From assembly GCA_905221605.1 (NCBI GenBank), contig CAJNDS010002563.1, positions 251,284 through 315,283 of the forward strand: DNA of 64,000 nt, in the 5' to 3' direction. The notes under the pieces were generated by a model that had not been told where the DNA came from, did no database searches, and saw only the letters and a list, made by a program, of their open reading frames with translations. Positions 1 through 11,200 of the stretch are shown piece after piece. Origin of the DNA: Symbiodinium natans. Lineage: Eukaryota; Sar; Dinophyceae; Suessiales; Symbiodiniaceae. Numbering within the stretch: the stretch's first letter is position 1; each line of letters starts with the position of its first letter. The position numbers and the translations under genes were made by a program.

Positions 1-747
1 GCCCTCTCACCCCGCATCCAGAAAGTTCTCGGTCTATCAATCAAGCCTTGCGCCACCAAATCCAGCACACCCAAAGCCCAGCCCTAAACCCAAAGGCCTG
101 AAGCCCTAAACCTGAAGCCCAGAGACCCTGAACCCTGAAAATAGACCCAAACCCCAAAAGGCTTCGAAACCCTTAGCACAACATTAAACCCTAAGACCCC
201 AAAGAAACCCATGGTAAGCCCTAAACCCTAAAGCCTAAACCCAAAAACCTAGCAGAAGGGTGTGCTGTGGGGCCTGCGTTATTGACATGCTTTTCATTCG
301 TACTGGTGGCTGTTGTTCCTAAACCTAAACTTGAAATAGACCCTCAACAAGCCTTCATGGAGCCTTACTAGGCCCTCAATGAACCCTCAAGGTCCAAACC
401 CTGATTAAACCCTTAAACCCTTACAACCCTAAATCCCGAAACACTTAATGAACCCTCAAACCCTAAATCCTTGAGGAACCCTCAAACCTAAACCCTAACC
501 CTAAACCCTTAACGTACCCTCAAACCCTAAACCCCCAACCCCCAAGGCCTAAACCCTGAATGAACCCTCAACCCCTAAATCCTTAACCCTAACCCTAAAC
601 CCTGAATGAACACTCAAACCGTGGACCTTAACCCTTAAACCTTAAACCCTATAAACCCTCAGCCCCTCAGCCCCTCAACCCTCAACCCTAAACCCTATAA
701 ACCCTAAACCCTAAAACCTAAACCCTAAACCGTACACCCCAAACCCT
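1..747. repeat. Degenerate interspersed telomere-type repeats
   Basis: The stretch is dominated by CCCTAAA-like heptamers with many variants (CCCTGAA, CCCTCAA, CCTAAAC) broken by short unique pieces. I see no exon-like island in it before about 748. It is probably intron or intergenic sequence upstream of the PPR exons. Confidence 0.8.
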
Positions 748-831
748 GAGAGGCAGGGCAACCTTGCCTCAGCCGAGCGGTGGCTCCGCACCGCGAAGTT
801 CATGGGCGCGAGACCAGACCGCGTCACCTGG
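748..831 (+). CDS. PPR exon 1 (first seen)
   Basis: The frame reads GNLASAERWLRTAKFMGARP followed by DRVTW. This is a typical second helix (AERWL) plus the loop and start of the next motif. The piece is GC-rich, stop-free and sandwiched between CCCTAAA-type repeat on the left and TTTAGGG-type repeat on the right. Exact splice sites are uncertain. Confidence 0.65.
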
Positions 832-3800
832 GGGCGTTCTTCGTGGACTAGGGGGTTTGGGGGTTTTGGAGTTTAGGGTTTAGGGATTAGGAATTAGGAA
901 TTAGGGGCTTGGGGGTTTTGGGGGTAGGGTGTTTAGGAAGTTTCGGGTTCAGGGTTTGTGTATCCTAGTGGGATTGGGTTCACCTTTGTCGGGTTTGTGT
1001 TGAGGAAGAGTTAGGTTTTTTGAACTCCCCCCCCCCCTCCCTTCCCCCCTTCCCCTCCCCCTTCCCCCCCTCCGCCTCCTCCCCCCCCTCCCCCTCCTGC
1101 CCCTCCCCCCTCCCCCCTCCTGGGACCAGGATTGGTGTCCGGTGGAGCGGGAGGTTGCAGGAATGCCAGGGGCCGCCCAAATCACCTCCCCAACCCTAAG
1201 AACTATAAAATTTAGGATGATTAGGGTTTTCCTTTGCGCCTTCAAGTTCATAAGGGCCTCCACGGGCCCTGAGACGCCGAAGGCCCGAAAAGGGCCGAGG
1301 CACCGCCAACCTTAGCTAAGCCCCTAGCAACGCAACTGTTAAGACGAGCATCAGCGCACCTAATGGAGTATAGTGTGGGTGGCCGGGGTGGGTTGACAAG
1401 CAACGCGAGCGCGCGTCCTGGGGCGTTTCACACTCGAGCGCGCCCTCCCCTGACACACCCTAAACTCCAAATCCTAAACCCTGAACCCTGCAGCCTAAAC
1501 CCTAAACCTACAAACCCTCAACCGGCTGAACCCGGAGGTGACGTTCAACACGCTGATCAGCGCTGCGGCCAAGACAGGCGACCTGCAAGCGGCCGAGCAG
1601 TGGTTCCAACAGGCCGCGGAAGCCCCAAAAGCCCTGAAGCCTAAAACCCCGCACCTTGTAAACCCTGAAAGCCCTGAAACTTGTAAACGCCTTCGAAAAG
1701 TAACCCTGAACCTGTTTTGATTCTTGGGTTGAGGGGTGCTCGTTTTAAGGGTTTCTAGCTCTTTTTGGTTTCTTTTGGTGTGGGGTAGGATTGTGGGCTT
1801 GGGTCTTTGGTTTTCTCCGTTTCGGGTTCTTTCCTTCAGTGCCGGGCTCATTCGGCCCAAAACCCAAACCTAAACCTCGAGCAAACCCCACATGTCTTCA
1901 GTCATTGAGGGGAGGTCTCGCCCAAAACCCTAAAGCCATAGAGGTCTTAGGCTCTATGAAAACTTTTCGGCTAGCCCCGTCGGAGGGGGTGCTCGGGACC
2001 TTTTTTAAAGGCTTCTGATGTACGGGCCCTTGTCTAGGGTATAGGGTATATAAGGGTACATAGGGGGTCCCGCGTTAAGCTGTTAAGGGCCATATTCAGG
2101 GACCAGAGGCTGTGCCCATGCCCCTTACGTGTAGGGAATACACACATATTGAAAGAACAATCTCCCTAAACCTTGAACCCTGAACCCTAAACCCGATACA
2201 CTAAACCCTGAACCCGCACGATGGATGTGTTGGAGCGAAGGGCTGTAGGGCTTAGGGTGTGAAGGTTCAGCATTGCCCGGGTTGCGTTCTGAGCCCGATG
2301 ATGGGGCTTAGGGTTTAGGGCATCCCTAAACCTAAACCCTAAGCCCTAAGCCCTAAGCCCTAAAGCCTAAAGCCTAAACCCTAAACCCTAAACCCTAAAC
2401 CCTAAACCCCAAACCCTAAACCCTAAACCCTAAACCCTTCGCCAGCAAGGCAGTTCAGGCTCGCATCGACCCAAACGTGGTGACCTACACCACCCTGACG
2501 CTTCGCCGGCTCGAAGCCTCTGGGGTCCCGGGAACCTTCTGGGGCTTAGGCGGGGGGTTCAGGCCCAGACTTGTATCCCTAAACCCTAAGTCTTATCCCT
2601 AAACTCAGGGCCGCCCCCCCTAGGTTGGGGGCGGCGCTTTAGCCCAATGGCGCAAGCCGACCCAGATCGCTCGCCCGCCTCCCACAGCATGGGGGTCGGT
2701 AGCGCCCTCGATGGGCCCGGTGCCGGAACACGTTCTCCTCGGGACCAGTACTGGTCCCTTGTAAAAAAGTAATTACCGTCATGACCCTGGGCGTGGCTGA
2801 CCTTTTTCGGGGGGACCCCAGACCCCGGCCGAGGGATTTCGGACCCCTCGCCGCAGAGCCCAAGGACTAGGGGGCCTCAGGCCAGGTGCTCACTGGGCCC
2901 AGCCCCGAAACGCCTTTGGCCACCCTGATTCCTGGGCCCCCCTACACTCTAGGACTCTAGGACCCCTGCACCTTCCTTGCACCCTCGTCTGTGTGCTGGT
3001 TGCCCAGGCCCAGGCCTTTCTGCCTGCTGCCTGTGTCTTGTTTGTGACCCTGAGCCAGGCTGGCGACCACCGTGACGGAATGAAGAAAGTCAGCAGTTGG
3101 CTTGAGTTTAGGCTTAAACCCTAAAAGGAATAGGTTTGAGTGGCTTTGTCGCCTCGGACAGCGTGGGGTGGGAGAAAAATTTAGATGGCTTTCCAAAATT
3201 GGACCATTGCTGCTCTTCGCGCCTCACGAAGCTTTCGAGCTTGTTCCAAAGCCTAACCTTCACAGCATCTCCGCCCTGTAACCCTAAACCCTCAACCCTA
3301 AACCCTAATCCCCCACCCCCAGCCCACTAAACCCTTAAGCCTGCAACCAATGGACTAAGCCGCCCAACAAAAATGAAATGCAGACCTGTCACTTTAGCCT
3401 TCAGGGTTTTGGCGTTTAGGGTTTAGGGTTTACGGTTTAGGGTTTAGGGTTTCGGGCTTGAAGTTGGTGGTTGAGGGCTTTACGGTGCAGGGCTTTGATT
3501 TTGGGGTTTAGGCGGGTTCAGGGTTTGGCTTCGTGTTGAGGATTCGCGTCACACGACCAGCTCTGTGTTTAGAGCTTTTGGTTTCAGGGGTTACAGTTGA
3601 ATTCAACTTCGGTTTTCCGAAAGTAGGGTTACCCTTTGTGGTATTTCCTGTACTAAGGACGTTTGGGGGTATATTTCGGGTACTATTTACGGAAAAAGAC
3701 CCGAAACACCCCAAAGTCCTAAAGAACAGCGAGCCGAAGAGACAAGGATCTCAGCTGCTGCCAACGACGGCCGCCTCAAGAAAGCACAGGACCCTCTCGT

Positions 3801-5181
3801 AGCCTTATGACTTATCATACCACTATGGTATACCATTCTTTTGTTATGTCATTCTAGTTAACACATCTTTATATTCTCAAACACTAAATGCTTACCCTAA
3901 ACCCTAAACCCTAAAAACCCTAAACCGTATACCCTAAACCCTAAACCCGAAGCCTAGACCCTAAACCCTAAACCCTAGATTTTGTTACTATATTTTCGTA
4001 TTGCCATGTTACTATCTTTGGCAATTGCGGCCATGGTCCGTCGAGGGGTAGTGGGTGAACTGAAGCTTTCAGGCCTTTTTGAGGCTCCGGAGAGGGGCGC
4101 CGGATCATTCTGGACCACCCGAACAGCAAGCGTATCATGGCCCGGGCGACACAGAGTCACCTTTTCGCCTCCGAAAACGACATCCTTCTGGCGGCTTGAA
4201 GTGCACGAGTGCAGCTTGTGGCCTCCCCCTTTTTGGAATTCTTTGTGGGACCGCGTTTCGTGTTTTCAAAGGGCTTGTTTGGGGATGTTCCCCCCTGTAA
4301 TTTTGGGAGTCCGAAGCTGAAAAGGGGCAACCCTCAATCCCAGACCGCTATCATTCCTTTGGGCTGAAGGGTTTCTGCTGTTTTGTCAGGGTACCGACCC
4401 CCAATATTTCCCATTATTGAGGGCGCCGTCTCTTCTAAAACATTTCATGAAGAACAGGATCATTCAATCATCCCCAACAATAGAATGGATTGGAAGCTTT
4501 TGATGAGATACATGCCTAGCAGGCTGATACGGGTGTCGGCTGGGGGACGGCGTCGTTTGTAGACCTGCCCGCAGCAGGACTGGTACGAGAGAGCTGCGGC
4601 GAAGGTGGCTTGGGCTACAGGGTATACGGTCCAGGGTTGAGTGTTAGGGTTCCGGGGTGAAGGGTTTGGCAAGTTGTTGGCCAAGGGGTGCTTATAGTCG
4701 CGCAAACTCCGAGTAAGCCCGAAACCCCTGACTTCTGCGGGAATTCAGACATCCCCTCCCCACCCCCGCACCTCCACGCCGACCAGCCCTGCCGACAAAC
4801 CTTGACTTAAGCCCCAAACGTCGAAACTTAACCCTAAACCCTAAATCCTAAACCCTAAACCCAAAACCCTAAACCCTAAACCCTAAACCTAAACCCCAAA
4901 CCCTAAACCCTTAACCCTAAACCCTAAACCCTAAACCCTAAACCCTAAACCCTAAACCCTAAACCCTAAACCCTAAACCCTAAACCCTAAACCCTAAACC
5001 CTAAACCCTAAACCCTAAACCCTAAACCCTAAACCCAAACCCTACACCCTAGACCCGAAGCAGGACCTAACCCATGCCGGGACATAACATGGCTTGAGGT
5101 ACGGCCCAACGTGGCCTGATAATCCTCATACTCAACCCCTCCAAAGGGCCTTTTTTGGGGCTTATAGGGTATAGTAAACCT

Positions 5182-5219
<38 letters not shown>

Positions 5220-8200
5220 ACCCTAAACCTGGCTTGAGGTACGGCCCAATGTGGCCATGTACAACGCTGTGCTCTCGGCCGCCGCGAAGCAAGGCGCGCT
5301 GCGGACGGCGGAGTCGTGGTTTGAGCGCATGGAGGCGGGGGGCTTGCTTGAGACCTTAGGGTTTAGGGTTTAGGGTTTAGGGTTTAGTATTAGGGTTTAG
5401 GGTTTAGGGTTTCCCCTAAGCCTTAGGGGTACAGTACTTGGAAATAGTTTTTAGTTTTTGGGTACTATCATTCCTAAGAAACAGCAACAAAAAAATTTGG
5501 CTAGGGTTCCAAGTTCATATAGAAGCCCGAAGCCCAAAAATCGTTAACGCCCCCTCCAAAACATCTCCCGGGCATTGAGCCGGAACCCCCAACAAACACT
5601 AACACCCTAAACATGCTAACAGCCAGACCCGAGACCATCAACCTTATACCCCTAACACCCTAAAGCCCTAAACCCCAAGGCCCTAAAAACCCAAAAAGCC
5701 GAAAACCCTGAAACCCTAAACCCTAAAGCCCTAAACCCCAACCCTGAACCCTACAACCCTAAGACTCTGAAAACCTAAAACCCTAAACCCTGAAACCTGA
5801 AAACCTAAACCCCAAACCGTAAATCCTAAACCCTAAGCCCTAAATCCTAAACCCTAAATCCTGAACCCTAAATCCTGAACCCTAAACCCTAAACCCCCAA
5901 AACCCAAGAGTGGAAGGCGGACGGCATCCTCCCAGACAAGCGCACCTTCAGCATCCTCATGGACGCCTGCGCCAAGAGCGCCGACCTGGAGGCCGAAGTC
6001 TTCAAGTCTAGGGTTTAGGGTTTAGGGTTTAGGGTTTAGGGCTTAGGGTTTAGGGTTTAGGGTTTCGGGTCAAAAAGGTTTCGGGTCAAAAAGGTTGGCG
6101 GCAAGTTGCCGGTGAAGAGTGGGGCTTGTAGGGTTCCAGGAATTATGGTTTGTGGAATCTTAACGCACATTTAGGGTCCATTTGGGGCTTAGGACGTTCA
6201 GGATATATGATGAGTTGCGATAGGACCGTCGTGCGCAGGGTTGAATGCGCCAGGTTTTGCAGATGTTTGCCAAGCAAAGTTGAAAACCCAACCCTCCGCC
6301 AAGTCAGAAAAATTGCTGGCAATACCTTCAAGCTACCAGTGGTGCCTTTTGGCCTTTGCTTGGTTCTAGGTTCCCTTATCAAGCAAACCCTAGTAAGGAT
6401 ACGCTTATGGTAATATGGTTGTTGGGCTACCAAGACTGTGTAAGGCCCTAAAAGCGCACCCAGGTCTACTCCTGAGTTCCGGGCATTCTGGGTACTACGT
6501 AGCACTGACCAAAAAAGCCCATGCGGGCGTTTTTGGATGAAACCCGGACAATCCTGGGGTTTGGGCTTCAGGGTTGAGGGTTCGGGGTGGTTAGCTGGTT
6601 TGGGGTGTTGAGGGTTTTCAGGGTTTAGGGTGTCCAGGGTTCACGGTGTTCGGTGATTGAGGTTTAGGGTTTAGGTAAGGATTAGCGTTCAAGAAACCTT
6701 AAAGTCCTAACTCCAAACCTTGCTTTTGGAGGCCGCCGAGCGATGGTTTGAGCGGGCCAGCGTGGCCGGAAGCAAGCACGACGCCATCACTTTCAGCATC
6801 CCGGATTGTTAAGCTTGATGTGGGGTTTGTGGGGTCATAGGGTTGATAGGGTCGGTGTATAGGGTTTATAGGGTTAAAGGGTTCAAAGGCTTACACGGGT
6901 TTAAAGGGGGCTTACACATTAGGATTTCAAAGGGATCTTTCCGAAATATGTTCCCCGGGGTTGTTGGAAGAAGGATCATAGGTCATAGCTTTTTTGTGGG
7001 GTATAGTCGGGCCCTATGTTGAGAGCCCACATTGATGAAACGCATTGTATGATACAGGGCTGGGATAGCAGCAGTACGTCTGGTCAAGAGCTTCGTCTCG
7101 TATTTTGGGCCCCCGAAGCCATCTTGTGTTATACCCGACGCCCCAATCCCCTCTGCGCATCTTAAACCCTGAACCCCTAAACCCTAAACCCTAGCCCTAA
7201 ACCCTAAGCCCGAAACCAAACCCCTGAAAACTAAGCCCCACGCCTTCACTCAACTTTCAGTGGGTGCTGGGGACTGGGTGTATGGCTGGATGTCACATGG
7301 CCAGGGGCCCGAGACCCTAAACCCTACACCCTAAACCCCAAACCCTAAACCCTAAACACTAAACCCTAAACCCTAAACCCTAAACCCTTAAACCCTAAAC
7401 CCTAAAACCCTAAACCCTAAACCCTAAACCCTAAACCCTAAACCCTAAACCCTAAACCCTAAGAGCTGGGGATGGGTCCTTGAAGCCTCTCAACACCCAG
7501 ATGATGCTCTATGCGGTCTGTCGGGTTTCGGGCATATCGGGGTTTAGGGGTTTGGGTTTGGGTTTGAGGTTTGGGGTTTAGGGTTTGGGTTTGGGGTTTA
7601 CGGTTGCGCGTCTTTAGGGCTTAAGGTTCAGCCCAATGGAAGCCCTTTGTGCCCGAAGCCGTGATTCCCAAGTCGTCTACGTCGCTTTAGCAAAGCCTAA
7701 GCCGTAAACCTAACCTAAACCCTAAACGTTAAACCCACCCATGGGTTTAGGGTTTAGGGTTTAGGGTTTAAGGCTTAGGCCCTGAATGAGCTGGAGCAAG
7801 TGAGGCACTCTCATCAATGCTGCGGCCAACAAGGGCGATCTCGAAGCGGCTGGGAAGTGGCTGAACGAGGCCTCCTGGGAGGTTCATGGTACTTATGGGC
7901 AAATTTGTGACTGTATTTTAGGGTGTAGGGTTTAAGGTTTAGGGTTTAGGGTTTAGGGTTTAGAGGGTTTAGGGTTCAGGGTTTAGGATAACTGTACTTA
8001 TATCCATCTTATAGGGCACTTAGAGGGCTTAGAAGTGGGTTCTAAGTACAGCTATAACTGGTTACTAAGTACCCTGAACGTCCAAGTCCGACGCGTGTGC
8101 ACGAGGCAACTTTAGGGTTGCCTGACCAATTTTGCAGGGGCTGCTGTCCTGTAGATGGAAACCTACTATTGAGTAGGTTTCACGTAGGGTCGCATGGGCG

Positions 8201-11200
8201 GGTAGAGGCGCCTAGTTCCTTGAAGTAAGCGAGTTTTGGGGCTTAGGGTTTCGGGGTGTCAGACCACAATGAGGAGCTACCCCCAGACCCCGGTAATTAT
8301 GAGGTTCCAACAGCCATGAAGGTCCCTCTACCCTCCAGTCATGTCTGCCGAACCTGTGCGGGCTCAAGCAGCTGCTCCTCTGCAGCTTTGCTCGCCATCT
8401 TCTAAGGGCGCCGCCTCTACATTGCACACTTCCATCGCAATGCGTCGGACTGCTAGCCCCGGCCATGATCTTCCGCCGGAGGCAAAGCGCCGGAGGAAGG
8501 AGCCGGAGGAGCTGCAGGGGGCGGAGGATGAGTCTTCAGAGGCTTCTTCTTCGGAGTCCGAAGGCTCCGATGTCTCACGCCACGCAGCGAGTGATAGCAT
8601 TGTTCAGGCCATGATGAACCACACAGCAAAGCAGCTTGTGTCTAGGCTCAGGAGCATGCCACGTCAGGAGGCGAAGGCCAAGGCCACGAAGCTCTTCAAG
8701 CAGCTGAGGAGACGAATGGTGAAGTTGGGGACCGGTCACCCGCAGTTGGACGACACCTCAACCGATCTCTTGAGATTCTGGTGCAAAGACAGCCTCAAGC
8801 TAGATTTGCCCGTCATCACTCCGGACCTGTACCAGCCTCTGGAGGACGAGAACATGGGCCTGGTGGCAAAGGCGCTTGTGTCCAAGCTCAGTAGCATGAC
8901 ACCTCAGGAGGCGAAGGAGAAGGCCACCAAGCTCTTCAAGCAGCTGAGGACCCGAATGGTGAAGTTGGGTACTGGCCACCCCGACTTGGACGACACCTCA
9001 GTCGAGCTCTTGAGATTCTGGTGCAATGCAAACTTCGACTTAGATTTGCCCGCTATCACTCCGGACCTCTACCAGCCAACGGCCTAGCTGAACAGAGAAG
9101 TCCGCCCGCGACTTGACGACTTCGGCAGTTGACAAGGATGCCATACCTCTCAGAAAAAAAAAAGGTGCTTCAAGTGAGCAGATGCGGTGCCACTCATTGT
9201 CCCTCGCTGGCGGCTTTCGTGTGACTAGACCCCGAACGCCAAAAACTCCACAACCCAAGTCGTAAGCCCAAGACCTTGAACCCCAACTTAAAAGCACCTC
9301 CATCTCCCCCCCACCCCAACCCTAAACCCTGGACCCTAAACCCTAAACCCTATGACGCTGACACCGTAAGGCCCAGCGGGTCCAGGCGAATCTGGACACG
9401 GATGCTCTGTCACTTGCATCTGATTAGGGTTTGGGGCTCAGGATTTAGGCGTTTTGGTTTAGGGTTTAGGGGGTTGGGATGTATGTGGCTTTGGGTCTAG
9501 GGGTGGAGGGTTGAGTTTCATGTCATTTGGGTCCCGTGTGTTTGATTCAGGGGGCTGAGGCTCTTGGGCAACCCTAAACCGTAAACCCTACGCCCTATAG
9601 ACCCTAAACCCGAGTAAGACCCCAAACTTCATCCCAGCCCCTGAGAAGATCTGGTCCACTCTAAGGGTAGCTACTGGGTAGTTCATCTGGCCTCTTGCCT
9701 TTTTTTAAAGGGTTCTGAAGGTATATAAGGGGTATATTTAGGGCCCCCCATTTAAGGGCCCGAATTCAGGGGTCGTTTAGCTACCCTTAGGTCCACGCCT
9801 TCGGCTGTCTAGGAGTTTCGGATTGGCCTGGGACTCTGGGTGTTCATGTCTTTGGTCTTTGTTGGCTAGGGTTTAGGGTTTAGGGTTTAGGGTTTAGGGT
9901 TTAGGGTTTAGGGTTTAGGGTTTAGGGTTTAGGGTTTAGGGTTTAGGGTTTAGGGTTTAGGGTTTAGGGTTTAGGGTGGATTCGGGGTCTTGGAAGTTAG
10001 TGGCTTTGGGTTTGTAAGGTCCACGCCCGAGGCTGTCCCTATACCTGCGCACGGCAGCCCTCTGCCTAAACTAGGTTGGCCTGTGGGATATGCTTCATAT
10101 TCTCCCTTTTGGGGGTTATAAGGGACCCTAAACCCTAAAGCCTAAACCCTAAACCCTAAAGCCTAAACCCTAAACCCTAAACCCTAAATCACTTTTCAGA
10201 TGGTTCGCAACCCAGTCGACATGAACCCTTGCACGCTGCCAGGAACAGCCTGCTAGCGGCAGCGAGCCGCGCTGGCGATCTGGACATCGGCAGTTGGTGG
10301 CATGCCGCGAATTCTTGAGTAGTAGGGTCATAGCTTAGGGCATGTCAGGGTCTGCATAAAAACATACCCTAAACCCTAAACCCTAAACTCTAGACCCTTA
10401 ACCCGAAACCCTGTACCCTACAAGGGCTTCTAGCTTCGGACCTATGATCCCAAATTTGGGGTTTAGACGTTTAGAGGGCCCTGCGCACAGGGAGCACTTG
10501 GGATCTCTTTTCGCTGTGTCGGACTCACTTGCTCTCACTCACACACTCACTCGGGAGAGCGCGTGAATCTAAGCCCTAAACCCAAAAACAAGTATGCACC
10601 ATTTTTCGTGTGTGTTTTTTGGACAGAGAGAGAGAGGGAGAGGGAGAGAGAGATAGAGAGAGAGAGAGAGCGCGGGAGAGAGGGGACATCTTGGGTTTAA
10701 GGGGCTGAAGGTAAGACTTTACTTGTTCAAGGGTTTAGGGACCCTAAACCCTAAACCCGAAGCCCGAGATCCCACGTCGCCACCACTATTGCGTCAGGCT
10801 CAACGCAGCAATCCCAGGGCCCGAAACCGAGAAGAGGCAGCCCCTGACCCAAAACGGCGCCTAAACCCTAAGCCCTATAAGCCCCAAAGGGTTTAGGGTT
10901 TAGGCTTTAGGCTTTAGTGTTTAGGGTTTAGGGCCCCGAAACCCTAAGCCCTAAGCCCTAAACGTTTGGAGGTATCTGCGGAACCTTAGGAAAGCTTAGC
11001 TGGCCTTAGGGAGTAGCGTGGAGTATCAAGGAACCTTGGGCTACATAGCCGCTTGAACCCCCCCTCCCTTCAACTCCTACTATAAACCCTCAGTCCTAAA
11101 CCCTAAACCCTAAACCTTAAACCCTAAACCCTAAACCCTAAACCCTAAACCCTAAACCCTAAACCTTAAACCCTAAACCCTAAACCCTAAACCCTAAACC

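Noticed and set aside
949-1263. 104-codon - strand frame
   Set aside because: It is largely a translation of a C-rich tract at 1026-1115, with no motif.
1495-1860. 121-codon - strand frame
   Set aside because: It lies opposite the clear + strand PPR exon at 1526 and continues through telomere-type repeat.
4827-5045. A true chromosome end
   Set aside because: CCCTAAA arrays occur in both orientations throughout the window with genes between them and none exceeds about 220 bp, so these are interstitial repeats, not a telomere.
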